From positions 3,534,001 to 3,598,000 of the forward strand of contig NZ_AP024702.1 in the NCBI RefSeq assembly GCF_037076345.1: DNA of 64,000 bases. The letters run 5' to 3'. The notes below the pieces were generated by a model. It saw nothing but the letters and a program-made list of their open reading frames with translations. It made no database searches and was not told the origin of the DNA. Source of the stretch: Haloferula helveola. Its GTDB lineage: Bacteria > Verrucomicrobiota > Verrucomicrobiia > Verrucomicrobiales > Akkermansiaceae. Below are positions 50,130-59,144 of the stretch, in pieces. A program made the position numbers and the translations under genes. Positions within the stretch are counted from its first letter, which is position 1. Each line of letters starts with the position of its first letter.

Positions 50130-52597
50130 CCCGACCCGCGCGCCTCGTCGGTGAGGCGCGCGAGCATCGCCTCGAGCCGGGTGGCGACATCGCCGGCCGG
50201 CATGTGGGCTGACAGGCGGTCGGCCCACAGGGGGAAGGCCATCGGGGTGAGGCGTTCGGTCTCGACTAGCTTCAGCGGACGTTCGGCAATATCGTCGAGC
50301 GTCCTCTTCAGCCGGGTCCACTCAAGCTGCCGGTGGAGGATCTCGCGGCGCGATTGCTCGAGCAGGAGGTTGTCCGGATCGTAATTGGAAAAGACTTCGA
50401 ACAGAAGCGACGAGGAAACCTGCAGGTCGCGGGTCGGACGTCGCTTGCCGGGCAGGTCGGGGATCAGCAGTCCGGCGACGCGCGCCACCTCGCGGAATTG
50501 TCGTCGCGCCATCTCGGCGGTGTTCATGCTCTTGAGCAGGTCGTCGGTCAGCTCCGCCGGATCGAGGGCGGCTCGCAGCATCGACTCATCGAGCGAGAGC
50601 CCGTGTCGTGCGATCAGCGAAAAGCCGTAGTCGTTCTGGGTGACATCGATCGATTCGCCGATCTCGCGTGAGATCCGGAACGCGGCGAGTGCGGCGAGGC
50701 CCTCATGAACCAAGCGGCCCGCGAAGGGATAGATGAACAGATGTTCGCCTTCCTTGGTGCGGGTGAACTCGACGACCAATTCGCGCGTTCCCGGGAGCGA
50801 GGACCAACGCTGCTGGATGTTCAGGATCGGCGTGACCGCGTCGTGCTCGGCGGCTGGAGCGCAGGGTTCGTGGAGACGCCTTGCGACGGCGGACGCGAGT
50901 TCGGTGGACAACGGCATCTTGCCACCGTTCCAGATCGGGACCTGGCCGCGGTGTTTCGTGGTCGAGACCCGGACGGTTGCCGTGAGTTTGTGAAAGCGGA
51001 TGAGCTCGAGCTGTCGCCCGCCGAAGATGAACGCCTGCCCCGGCCTCAGTTTGGTGATGAAGCTTTCCTCGATCGTTCCGAGGGTTCTGCCGCTGGCGAA
51101 CTTCACCGTGATCGCCGAGTCGCTGGTGATGGTGCCGATGTTCAGCCGGTGGAGTTGGGCGGCCCGCTTGTCGTCGAAGCGCAGGACACCCTTCACAAGT
51201 CGTGCCTTGCGGTACTGCGGATAAGCCTTCAGCGCGCTGCCGCCCTCGGTGATGAAGCCGATGAGCCACTCCCACTCGCTTGCGTCGAGATCCCGGTAGG
51301 CGAGGGTATCGCGGAATTCCTCCAGCAAGGCTTCGGGCCGGTCCGGTTCGCCGAGCACGCAGGTCAGTGTGTGTTGGACGAGGACGTCGAGTGGCTTGCG
51401 GAGCAGCGGGCGTGACTCGATCTGTCGCGCGTGCCACGCATCCCGCGCCGCGGCGAATTCCAACAACTCGAAGGCGTGGCTCGGGACACCGACGATCCTG
51501 CTGGTTTCTCCCGGACGGTGACCCGACCGGCCGGCGCGTTGGGCGAGTCGCGCGATGCCCTTCGGGCTGCCGACCTGGATCACCTGGTCGACCGGCGCGA
51601 AGTCGACACCGAGGTCGAGCGACGAAGTGCACACGACACAGCGCAGCGTGCCGCCCTTGAGACCGGCCTCGACCGCGGCGCGCTCCTTGCGGGCAAGAGA
51701 TCCGTGATGCATTGCGATCCGCTCACGCAGGTCGGGCATCGCTTCGCCGATTTCCTGAAACCAGATCTCCGTCTGCGAGCGCGTGTTGGTGAAGAGCAGG
51801 GTCGATCCCGCATTCCTGATGCGCTTGGCGACCGCATCGACCATCTTGGTACCGAGGTGTCCCGACCACGGAAAGCTTTCGATCTCGTCCGGGATCAGCG
51901 TTTCGATCTCGAGCGGCTTCTCAAGCTTCGCCGAGAGGGTCACGGCTTTGCGGTGGGACGGCCCGAGCAGCGAGTCGCGGGCTTCGTCGAGATTGCCCAG
52001 CGTCGCGGACAGTCCCCAGATCCGGAGTTGCGGAAACCACCGGCGCAGGCGGGCGAGGCAGAGTTCGGTCTGGATGCCGCGTTTGGTGCCGAGCAGTTCG
52101 TGCCACTCGTCGACCACCACCGCCCGGAGATGCCGCAATTTGTCGCGGAAATCGGAGTGGGTGAGCATCAGCGAGAGGCTCTCGGGAGTGGTGACCAGGC
52201 AGAACGGCAGCCGCTCGCGGAGCTTGGCCCGGCGGTAGGACGAAGTGTCGCCGGTCCGGGCCTCGACGTCCCACGGAAGGTCGATCGCCTCGATAGGTTC
52301 GCGGAGGGACTTGAGCGTGTCGGACGCCAGCGCGCGCAACGGCGTGATCCACAGCACGGAGCAGGGGGCCGGTTTTTCCGAAGGGTGCGCCGAGAGCGCT
52401 TCGTCGAGCGGGCCGAGCCATGCGGCGAGAGTCTTGCCGAAGCCTGTCGGCGCGTGGAGCAGGCCGGACTTGCCCGAGCGGTAGGCGTTCCAGCACTCGG
52501 TCTGGAATTCCATGGGCTCGCCTCGTGCGTCGCCGAACCACTTGGCGAGCGGGTCACTGAGCGGGAGGGAAGGAACGGATCGGACGGGCACCGCCAT
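50126..52597 (-). CDS. ligase-associated DNA damage response DEXH-box helicase (Lhr-like)
   Basis: An 823-residue SF2 helicase from ATG 52597. Motifs: Q-type LAKWFGDARGEPMEFQTECWNAYRSG, Walker A HAPTGFGKTLAAW, ITPLRALASDT, LVTTPESLSLMLTH, Walker B VVVDEWHELLGTKRG, WGLSATLGN, LLFTNTRSQTEIWFQ, SSLDLGVDF, QRAGRSGH. The C-terminal half is the Lhr-type winged-helix and beta region (TITSDSAITVKFASGRTLGTIEESFI, PGQAFIFGGRQLELIR). It matches the ligase-associated helicase subfamily. PdeM, its usual partner, is 12 kb away on the same strand. It acts in DNA repair in the cytoplasm. Confidence 0.9.
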   Translation of the reverse strand: MAVPVRSVPSLPLSDPLAKWFGDARGEPMEFQTECWNAYRSGKSGLLHAPTGFGKTLAAWLGPLDEALSAHPSEKPAPCSVLWITPLRALASDTLKSLREPIEAIDLPWDVEARTGDTSSYRRAKLRERLPFCLVTTPESLSLMLTHSDFRDKLRHLRAVVVDEWHELLGTKRGIQTELCLARLRRWFPQLRIWGLSATLGNLDEARDSLLGPSHRKAVTLSAKLEKPLEIETLIPDEIESFPWSGHLGTKMVDAVAKRIRNAGSTLLFTNTRSQTEIWFQEIGEAMPDLRERIAMHHGSLARKERAAVEAGLKGGTLRCVVCTSSLDLGVDFAPVDQVIQVGSPKGIARLAQRAGRSGHRPGETSRIVGVPSHAFELLEFAAARDAWHARQIESRPLLRKPLDVLVQHTLTCVLGEPDRPEALLEEFRDTLAYRDLDASEWEWLIGFITEGGSALKAYPQYRKARLVKGVLRFDDKRAAQLHRLNIGTITSDSAITVKFASGRTLGTIEESFITKLRPGQAFIFGGRQLELIRFHKLTATVRVSTTKHRGQVPIWNGGKMPLSTELASAVARRLHEPCAPAAEHDAVTPILNIQQRWSSLPGTRELVVEFTRTKEGEHLFIYPFAGRLVHEGLAALAAFRISREIGESIDVTQNDYGFSLIARHGLSLDESMLRAALDPAELTDDLLKSMNTAEMARRQFREVARVAGLLIPDLPGKRRPTRDLQVSSSLLFEVFSNYDPDNLLLEQSRREILHRQLEWTRLKRTLDDIAERPLKLVETERLTPMAFPLWADRLSAHMPAGDVATRLEAMLARLTDEARGSG

Positions 52598-52724
52598 CAG
52601 CCATGGTCCGGGCGCCGGGAAATGCCAGCGGGAAATCGAGTGTGGCCTCGCCTTGGCTTGGCCGGTCGATGTAACCTTCGGGAAGCGGCGTGCGTACCGC
52701 TTCCGGAATTCCACCCCTCCAATC

Positions 52725-53297
52725 ATGAAACGCCTGATCCTGCTGACCCTCGCGGTCCTCGCTCCGTTTTCCGCCGCCGATGAGAAACGCGATCCTGTCG
52801 AGGATACGCTGCGCGAGGCATGGGCCGAGTACAAAACCGGCAATTACGACGTCACCCGCGAGAAGCTCGCCGAGGTGATGAAGATGCTTGAGGAGAAGGA
52901 CGCCGAGAAGATCGAGGAGTTGCTGCCGAAGGAACTCGACGGATGGGAAGGCGAGACACTCCAACGCGACGACCTGGGTGCTGTCGGTGGAGGGCTTTCG
53001 ATTTCAAGGCTCTACGAGGACGACAAGAAGAAGGTGACCGTCAAGGTGGTGAAGAACTCACCGTTGATGAAGACCCTCATTCCTTTGCTGGCGAACGAGC
53101 AGTTGATCGAACTTTCCGGCCGCAAGACGCACCGCATTTCCGGCGAGACCGCGGTGATGGATGGTCCGAAGAAGCTTCAGATGGTGCTCGATGGGCGCAT
53201 CTACGTGGAACTCGCGGGCAGCGGCGAGGCGGAAGAGAAGGACATCGTTTCCCTCGCCCGCAAGCTCGACCTCCGGGCCTTGGAGAAGATCAAGTGA
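52725..53297 (+). CDS. small secreted protein of unknown function
   Basis: 190 residues from ATG 52725: signal peptide MKRLILLTLAVLAPFSAA, then a charged helical segment (EDTLREAWAEYKTGNYDVTREKLAEVMKMLEEKDAEKIEELLPKEL) and an alpha/beta C-terminal half (VTVKVVKNSPLMKTLIPLLANEQLIEL, MDGPKKLQMVLDGRIYVELAGSG). The pattern of a short TPR-like helix followed by a beta domain resembles other exported proteins of unknown role. It overlaps the FdhD gene (GTGA) and so may be co-expressed with it. Confidence 0.72.
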   Translation: MKRLILLTLAVLAPFSAADEKRDPVEDTLREAWAEYKTGNYDVTREKLAEVMKMLEEKDAEKIEELLPKELDGWEGETLQRDDLGAVGGGLSISRLYEDDKKKVTVKVVKNSPLMKTLIPLLANEQLIELSGRKTHRISGETAVMDGPKKLQMVLDGRIYVELAGSGEAEEKDIVSLARKLDLRALEKIK

Positions 53298-54085
53298 GCG
53301 GCTCCGGCGAGTCTCCGATGGACCGCGGTTTCTCCGCGCGCTCGGCCGAAGGGAAGATCAAGGAGGAGCGGGTCGCGGTCGAGGAACCGCTGCAGATCAC
53401 GCTCGACGGGCATCCGGTTGCGGTGGTGATGCGGACGCCGGGTCACGATGCCGATCTGGTGCGGGGTTTCCTTGTGACCGAGGGCATCGTTGCTTCGCCC
53501 GCTGTGGTCCGGAAGATCGAACATCGGGACAACCACGCGTTGGTCTTTCTCGACGACGAGGCCGATTTCGATCCTGCGAGCCTGCGGCGAAATCTCTTCA
53601 GCGCGTCGTCTTGCGGGATCTGTGGAAAGGCCAGCATCGAAGGAGTGTTCAGTCACTTTGAGCCGCTTCGGGAGATTGCTCCGTTTTCAAACTCATCCTT
53701 GCTCGGCGCTCCGGAAAAACTCCGGGCGGCGCAGCCGACCTTTGACGTGACCGGAGGGCTGCATGCAGCCGCTCTCTTCGACCGGGCGGGACAGATGCTG
53801 GCCCTGCGTGAGGATGTCGGGCGACACAACGCGGTCGACAAGGTGATCGGTCATGCGCTCGCCGGTGAACTTCCGATGGAGGACGGCTTCCTGATGGTGT
53901 CCGGGCGGGTTTCGTTCGAGATCCTGCAAAAGGCGCTTGGGGCAAGGATTCCGCTGGTGGCGGCGATCTCGGCGCCGTCATCGCTGGCGATCGAGTTCGC
54001 GGGCAGGTCCGGCCAGACGCTCGTCGCTTTTCTGAGGCCTCCGAAGTTCAATGTGTATGCGGGGGAGGTGATGTGGGAAAGGTAG
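53294..54085 (+). CDS. fdhD: FdhD, formate dehydrogenase sulfurtransferase
   Basis: 263 residues from GTG 53294, which has GGAG eight bases upstream and overlaps the preceding stop; ATG 53318 is an alternative. FdhD carries sulfur from IscS to the molybdenum cofactor of formate dehydrogenases. The key CxxC is C107-G-I-C110 in SSCGICGKASIEG. Also seen: DLVRGFLVTEGI, TGGLHAAALFD, ALREDVGRHNAVDKVIGHAL and VSGRVSFEILQKAL. Length is normal. The target enzyme is probably the molybdopterin oxidoreductase at 54175-56394, which converges with it. Confidence 0.93.
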   Translation: MSGSGESPMDRGFSARSAEGKIKEERVAVEEPLQITLDGHPVAVVMRTPGHDADLVRGFLVTEGIVASPAVVRKIEHRDNHALVFLDDEADFDPASLRRNLFSASSCGICGKASIEGVFSHFEPLREIAPFSNSSLLGAPEKLRAAQPTFDVTGGLHAAALFDRAGQMLALREDVGRHNAVDKVIGHALAGELPMEDGFLMVSGRVSFEILQKALGARIPLVAAISAPSSLAIEFAGRSGQTLVAFLRPPKFNVYAGEVMWER

Positions 54086-54164
54086 GGCTGAGCGCCCTCG
54101 CTCAGCCGTGGTAGTTCGGATTCAACAGGTCGGGCGGCGGCGGACCGGGGCGGTCCGCCCTACC
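54081..54164. repeat. nested palindrome (cruciform-type element) between fdhD and the oxidoreductase
   Basis: The outer arms GGTAGGGC (54081-54088) and GCCCTACC (54157-54164) are perfect inverted repeats. Inside are GGCTGAGCG-CCCT-CGCTCAGCC (54086-54107) and GGCGGACC-GGGGC-GGTCCGCC (54139-54159). The set could fold into a cruciform or a three-way structure. It sits in the convergent gap and has no T-run. It looks like a REP-type repeated element. Confidence 0.65.
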
Positions 54165-54174
54165 TTATCGTCCA

Positions 54175-56394
54175 TCAGGATCCCTCGATCGTCACCTCGA
54201 CGCTCTTGCTGGTCGGCGTGTTGCTTCCCTCCGCCACGCTTCCGACCGGGATCAGTTCGTTCGCCTCGGGGAAGTAGGCCGCGGCCATGCCCCGGGGCAT
54301 TTCGTAGGGCACCGCGCGGAAACCGTGCACGCTCCGGCTACGGTCATTCCAGTAGCTCGTGATTATGACTTCATCGAGCGGACGGATACTGCGCTCCTTC
54401 AGATCGTCCGGGTTGGCGAAAACAATCCGCCGACCGTTGGCGATGCCGCGGTAGCGGTCGTGGTTGCCATAGACGGTCGTGTTGAACTGGTCGTGGCTGC
54501 GCAGCGTCTGGAGGATCATCCGGCCGTTCCGTGCCGAAAACGCATCCAGCTCCGCGGAAGAGAACTCCGCCTTTCCGGACTCCGTGTTCCAGACCCGCTC
54601 CTTGGCCGCATTCGGCAGGTAGAAACCGCCGGGCTCGCGGACCCGCTCGTTGTATCGCTCGAATCCCGGTACGACCGCCTCGATCCACTCCCGGATCCGG
54701 TCATAATCCTCAGCCAGCCAGCGCCAGCGGACGTTGCCGGTATCGCCGACCGTGGCCTCGGCGATCCGGGCGACAATTTCCGGCTCCGAGAGCAAGTCCG
54801 GCGATGCCGGTGTCAGCCGTCCCTGTGATGCCTGCACCACGCCCATCGAGTTCTCGCAGGTGACGAACCGGCCGCCGTCGTCCTCGCTGCGGCCGAGGCA
54901 GGGGAGGATCAAAGCGCGTTGGCCGTGAATCAGGTGGCTGCGGTTGAGCTTGGTCGAGATGTGGCAGGTCAAGCGGCAGCGCCGCAGGGCCTCGGCGGTG
55001 AAGGAGGTGTCCGGTGTGGCCTGGGCGAAGTTGCCGCCGAGTCCGACGAACACCTTGGCTTCGCCACCGTGCATCGCGAGGATCGAGCCGACGGTGTCGA
55101 CCCCGTGTTTCCTTGGTGAGGTGATTCCCGCTTGCAGGTCGAGGGCGGCGAGGAACTTCTCGGGCATCTTCTCCCAGATGCCGACGGTCCGGTCGCCCTG
55201 CACATTGCTGTGACCGCGCACCGGGCAGAGTCCGGCTCCGGGGCGGCCGATCGCGCCGAGCATGAGGTGGACGTTGACGATTTCGCGAATCGTCGCGACC
55301 GCGTTGCGGTGCTGGGTCAGACCCATCGCCCAGCAGGTGATGACCTTCCTCTCGCCGGATGCCATCAGCTCGGCCAGTTCGCGGATCGCGTCGCGCGAAA
55401 TGCCGGAGAGTTCCTCGATCCGCTCCCACGGCGTCGACTCGACCGTTTTACGGTAATCATCGTAGCCGGCCGTGTGTTCGGCGACGAACGTCTCGTCGGC
55501 TTCAAGGTACTTGGCGATGCCCCGGAACAGCGCCATGTCGCCATTGATCCGGACCTGCAGGTAGGTCGATGCCAGTGGCGTGGCTTTTCCGAGCAGTCCG
55601 GAAAGCTTCTGCGGGTGGGCAAAGCCGGTGAGCCCGGCCTCCTTGAGAGGGTTGATGGCGATCAGTTTGGCCCCGCGCTGCACGGCCTCTTCCAGCGTCG
55701 TGAGCATCCGCGGGTGGTTGGTCCCGGGATTCTGGCCGGCGCAGAGGATGACGTCGGCTTGCGCGAAGTCATCGAGGCTCACCGTGCCTTTGCCGACACC
55801 GATCGCGGCGTTGAGGGCGGCCCCGCTCGACTCGTGGCACATGTTCGAGCAGTCCGGCAGGTTGTTGGTGCCGAAAGCGCGGGCGAGGAGTTGGTAAAGG
55901 AAGGCCGCCTCGTTGCTGGCGCGGCCGGAGGTGTAGAAAACCGCCTCATCCGGCGAGGCGAGCCCGTTCAGTTCCTCGGCAAGGATGGCGAACGCTTCAT
56001 CCCACGAAACGGGCTCGTAGTGGTTCGCACCCTCGCGCAGTAGCATGGGTTCCGCGAGCCGGCCTTGGCGGTCGTGCCAGGCGTCGTCGCGCGACATCAG
56101 GTCATCGACCGAGTGTTGGGCGAAAAACTCCTGTCCGATGGTGGCCCGCATCGCTTCGGAGGCGACCGCCTTGGCTCCGTTTTCGCAGAACTCGGCGACG
56201 GATCGCTCGTCATCGGGATCCGGCCACGCGCAGCTGGGACAATCGAAGCCGCCGATCTGGTTGAGATCGAGCAGTGCCTTGGTACCGCGTGCGACACCGT
56301 CGCGGCCGATAACATGCTTGAGTGATGACGCCACCGCCGGCATGCCTGCCGCCCAGGTTTTCGGATCGCTGACTTCGGGCGACTCGTCGCTCAT
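54175..56394 (-). CDS. FdhF/YdeP-family molybdopterin oxidoreductase
   Basis: 739 residues. GGFDCPSCAWPDPDD near the N-terminus is the YdeP-type signature; no standard four-cysteine [4Fe-4S] site of FdhF is seen ahead of it. Further marks of the molybdopterin oxidoreductase family: VSWDEAFAILAEEL, CAGQNPGTNHPRML, CWAMGLTQHRNAVATIREIVNVHLMLGAIGRPGAGLCPVRGHSNVQGDRTVG, and the C-terminal cofactor-binding QFNTTVYGNHDRYRGIANGRRIVF. In YdeP the role is linked to acid resistance, not proven formate oxidation. No separate subunits are nearby. Convergent with fdhD. Confidence 0.9.
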   Translation of the reverse strand: MSDESPEVSDPKTWAAGMPAVASSLKHVIGRDGVARGTKALLDLNQIGGFDCPSCAWPDPDDERSVAEFCENGAKAVASEAMRATIGQEFFAQHSVDDLMSRDDAWHDRQGRLAEPMLLREGANHYEPVSWDEAFAILAEELNGLASPDEAVFYTSGRASNEAAFLYQLLARAFGTNNLPDCSNMCHESSGAALNAAIGVGKGTVSLDDFAQADVILCAGQNPGTNHPRMLTTLEEAVQRGAKLIAINPLKEAGLTGFAHPQKLSGLLGKATPLASTYLQVRINGDMALFRGIAKYLEADETFVAEHTAGYDDYRKTVESTPWERIEELSGISRDAIRELAELMASGERKVITCWAMGLTQHRNAVATIREIVNVHLMLGAIGRPGAGLCPVRGHSNVQGDRTVGIWEKMPEKFLAALDLQAGITSPRKHGVDTVGSILAMHGGEAKVFVGLGGNFAQATPDTSFTAEALRRCRLTCHISTKLNRSHLIHGQRALILPCLGRSEDDGGRFVTCENSMGVVQASQGRLTPASPDLLSEPEIVARIAEATVGDTGNVRWRWLAEDYDRIREWIEAVVPGFERYNERVREPGGFYLPNAAKERVWNTESGKAEFSSAELDAFSARNGRMILQTLRSHDQFNTTVYGNHDRYRGIANGRRIVFANPDDLKERSIRPLDEVIITSYWNDRSRSVHGFRAVPYEMPRGMAAAYFPEANELIPVGSVAEGSNTPTSKSVEVTIEGS

Positions 56395-56440
56395 GACCGA
56401 AACCTATCAGCGGGTGGCCGGGGTAGCCAGTGGTCGCTGA

Positions 56441-56476
56441 AATGGAAAAGGCGGACAGGGTGCCCTGTCCGCCTTG
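56441..56476 (-). terminator. terminator after the PDZ protein gene
   Basis: AAGGCGGACAGGG (56448-56460) and CCCTGTCCGCCTT (56463-56475) form a perfect 13-bp stem with a two-base loop. Leftward, the stem is followed by TTTTCCATTT on the minus strand. It ends the transcript of the gene at 56495-57319, 20 bp downstream of its stop. Confidence 0.75.
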
Positions 56477-56494
56477 GGTGAGTCTACAGAATGA

Positions 56495-57319
56495 TCAGCG
56501 GCGTTCGCGCTCACGCTCTTGGCGCGGGGCTTCTTCCCGCTTCTTCTGGGCGAGGCGCTCGTTCAGCTCGTTGATCTGGCGCTGCTGCTTCTCGATCTGC
56601 TCGGCCATGCGCCGGAGTTGTTCGCCAATCTCCTCGAAACGCCGGTTCTGGCGTTCGAACATCTCGGCTCCGGGGCGCGCCATCGGCATGTCACGCTTCG
56701 GCTGATCCGCCTTTTTCGGCTCCGGCTTGGGTCCGTCGGGCTCGATGCTGACCTGTTGGCGTTTGCCCTTCTTGATCACGGAGAGCTTCAGCGGGCGACC
56801 CGATTTCCCGGATGCGGCGACCGCTTCGCGGAGCACGTCGAGGTTCGCAATCTTGCGATCGCCGGCAGCGATCAGGATGTCATTCGATTCAAGGCCGGCC
56901 TTGGCGGCCGGACTGCCGTCGATCACTCGGGTGACGATCAAGCCGGCTTCCTTCGGCAGGTCGAGATGGGTGCGGAGGAGTTCGCCTACCGGTTCCGCCA
57001 TCACACCGATGCGCCACGGGTTGTCGGTCTTCGGGCCTTCCGCGCGCGGAGCGTTTCGCCACGGGTTCTCGCCGCCGGCACGTCGCAGCGCGTTCTGGAT
57101 GCGCTCGCGTTGTTCCGGTGTCAGGTCGCCCATGGCGACGCCGGACTCCGCCATCCGTTCGCGGATGCGCTTCATCATCTCTTCCGGGTTCACGTCCCGG
57201 CCTTCGATGATTTCGATTTCCCGGACCTGAGGGCGCTCGCGGTCCTGGGCGGCGGCGGGCAGAATGGCGCAAGCCGCGGCGGCGGCGCCGATGAGGGTTT
57301 GGATGGATTGGTGTTTCAT
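56495..57319 (-). CDS. exported PDZ-domain protein with charged coiled-coil tail
   Basis: 274 residues from ATG 57319: signal peptide (MKHQSIQTLIGAAAAACAILPAAA), a charged region (PEEMMKRIRERMAESGVAMGDLTPEQRERIQNALRRAG), a PDZ domain (about 100-195; AGLIVTRVIDGSPAAKAGLESNDILIAAGDRKIANLDVLREAVAASGKSGRPLKLSVIKKGKRQQV) and a long coiled coil (RFEEIGEQLRRMAEQIEKQQRQINELNERLAQKKRE). The layout resembles the PDZ part of DegP-like proteins without the protease. It may be a periplasmic adaptor. Single gene with its own terminator. Confidence 0.85.
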   Translation of the reverse strand: MKHQSIQTLIGAAAAACAILPAAAQDRERPQVREIEIIEGRDVNPEEMMKRIRERMAESGVAMGDLTPEQRERIQNALRRAGGENPWRNAPRAEGPKTDNPWRIGVMAEPVGELLRTHLDLPKEAGLIVTRVIDGSPAAKAGLESNDILIAAGDRKIANLDVLREAVAASGKSGRPLKLSVIKKGKRQQVSIEPDGPKPEPKKADQPKRDMPMARPGAEMFERQNRRFEEIGEQLRRMAEQIEKQQRQINELNERLAQKKREEAPRQERERERR

Positions 57320-57382
57320 GGTGTCACTCCGGTAAGCGCCGCGACACCGTCGCGTTTGTCTGTGCAAACTTGGAGAGACTCC

Positions 57383-57507
57383 GGACCAGGATGGATAAGA
57401 TGGATTGGATCATGGACCCGGATGAGTCCGCTGCGGCAGTGCGCTTCCTTCAGCATCGATTGCCCAAATTTTCAAAGCATCCCGTCCATCTTGGTCCATT
57501 CGGTCTC
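57383..57507. repeat. imperfect inverted repeat upstream of the PDZ gene
   Basis: AGGATGGATAAGATGGATTGGATC (about 57388-57411) is an imperfect inverted repeat of CATCCCGTCCATCTTGGTCCATT (about 57478-57500). The 207-bp gap between the PDZ gene start and the sulfatase stop has no coding frame I trust. Confidence 0.4.
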
Positions 57508-57526
57508 GGCGAGCGGGCCGGGTGAC

Positions 57527-59002
57527 CTACCACTTCTTGAAATCCGGCTTGGCCTCCGGGTTCTTCGACGGCAGCAGGGCATCGGTGTCCTTGCGCAAGG
57601 CATCGAGTTTGGCCTTCAGCTCGCGCACACGGTCCGGTTGTTCCTCGGCGAGGTTGCGTTTCTCGCCGGGATCGGCCGCGAGGTTGTAGAGCTCCATGCC
57701 CTTGCCCCAGTAGAAGTCGATCAGCTTCCAGTCGCCGTCGCGCACGGCGGCTGACGGGATGCCGCCCTGATTTCCCCAGTGCGGGTAGTGCCAGAACAGC
57801 GGACGGGGGTCGTGATCCGACTCGGGATTCTTGAGCAAATGAAGGAAGCTAACGCCGTCCTTGTGCTGCTCCGGCAGCGGATCGATGCCGCAGGCATCAA
57901 GGATGGTTGGGTAGAAGTCGGTCGAAATGACCGGGGCGTTGCAAACGACTCCCCCGCGGAAACCCTTCGGCCAGCGGACAATCAAGGGTTCCAGAATGCC
58001 GCCCTCGTACATCCAGCCCTTGCCGGCGCGGTAGGGCAGGTTGCTGGTCGGTGACCCCTCGGAAGTCGAGAGCCCGCCGTTGTCGGAAAAGAAGAACACC
58101 AGCGTGTCTTCAGCGACCCCGTTGGTTTCAAGCGACTTCAGCACCTTGCCGACGGCTTCGTCCATGGCTTCGACCATGGCGGCGTAGACCGCGTGCTCCT
58201 GGACCGTCCGGTTCTCACGCGGAGGCTCGGACGCGAACTCCGCCTTCAGTTCGAGCTTCTCCTTCTTGCGCTTGTATTTCTCGACCAGGTCCTCGCGGCC
58301 CATCAGCGGCGTGTGGACGGAGTAGAAAGGCAGGTAAACAAAGAACGGCTTGTCCTTGTTGGCGGTGATGAACTTGTCGACCTCGGTCGCCAGACGGTCG
58401 GGAAGATGCTCCCCCTTGGGACCATCCGGAAGGTTCGGGTTCTTGTAGGGGGAGAAATACTTGCCTCCGCCGTAGGGTCCACCGCCCTCGGTGCCACCGG
58501 CGTTGACGTCGAAGCCGTGGTCGGTCGGCCAGGAACCCTTCGGGCCGAGGTGCCACTTGCCGGCATGCATCGTCGCATAGCCCTTGGCCTTCAGCGCCTC
58601 GGCGAGTGTCGTGTGGGCGTCGGCCAGGCGGTTCAAATACGGGGCCGGACGGACCGGTCGATTCGAATGGCGGGCGAATTTGCCGTCCTCCAGAGGATTA
58701 TAGTTTGCGGGGATCTCGGCGAAGCCGTTCGGAGCGCCGAAGTAATCGGTGTTGCGCGTGCGGGCCGGGTACTGGCCGGTCAGGATCGACGAACGGGTTG
58801 GCGAGCACACCGGACAGGCGGCGTAGCCGGCGGTGAAACGGACTGATTCGGCGGCCATGCCGTTGAGGTTCGGAGTCTCGTAAAACGACTCCGGATTGTT
58901 GAATCCTACGTCCATGTAGCCGAGGTCGTCGGCCATGATGAAGACGACGTTGGTCGCCGACGCGGGAAGGATGAGAGCGGCAAGGAGGGGTGCGAGTTTC
59001 AT
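57527..59002 (-). CDS. secreted sulfatase
   Basis: 491 residues with a short signal peptide (MKLAPLLAALILPASA). NVVFIMADDLGYMDVGFNNPESFYETPNLNGMA opens the enzyme; the formylglycine site is C66-S-P-T-R in CPVCSPTRSSILTGQYPAR. Others: MHAGKWHLGPKGSWPTDHGFD, FFVYLPFYSVHTPL, LVFFFSDNGGLS, YRAGKGWMYEGGILEP. It resembles N-acetylgalactosamine-6-sulfatase or choline-type arylsulfatases of Planctomycetota and Verrucomicrobiota. Divergent from the sugar operon at 59145, so its released sugars could feed that operon (inference). Maturase not in the window. Confidence 0.92.
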   Translation of the reverse strand: MKLAPLLAALILPASATNVVFIMADDLGYMDVGFNNPESFYETPNLNGMAAESVRFTAGYAACPVCSPTRSSILTGQYPARTRNTDYFGAPNGFAEIPANYNPLEDGKFARHSNRPVRPAPYLNRLADAHTTLAEALKAKGYATMHAGKWHLGPKGSWPTDHGFDVNAGGTEGGGPYGGGKYFSPYKNPNLPDGPKGEHLPDRLATEVDKFITANKDKPFFVYLPFYSVHTPLMGREDLVEKYKRKKEKLELKAEFASEPPRENRTVQEHAVYAAMVEAMDEAVGKVLKSLETNGVAEDTLVFFFSDNGGLSTSEGSPTSNLPYRAGKGWMYEGGILEPLIVRWPKGFRGGVVCNAPVISTDFYPTILDACGIDPLPEQHKDGVSFLHLLKNPESDHDPRPLFWHYPHWGNQGGIPSAAVRDGDWKLIDFYWGKGMELYNLAADPGEKRNLAEEQPDRVRELKAKLDALRKDTDALLPSKNPEAKPDFKKW

Positions 59003-59144
59003 GAGCTTCGGGACGGTTAGGGCAGGAAGGGTCTTTCAGCCAGAGATTCCCTGCGGAGATTCCGCGCTTTTGGTGCTTGGCGGATGACAGGCTGGATGGT
59101 TCCTGTGGGTAAAGAGTTTTGATTTTGTCATTCTTCTTCAACCC

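Noticed and set aside
51431..52783. Long plus-strand frame opposite the DEXH helicase
   Set aside because: Composition is that of a reverse-frame artefact, while the helicase on the other strand has all conserved motifs.
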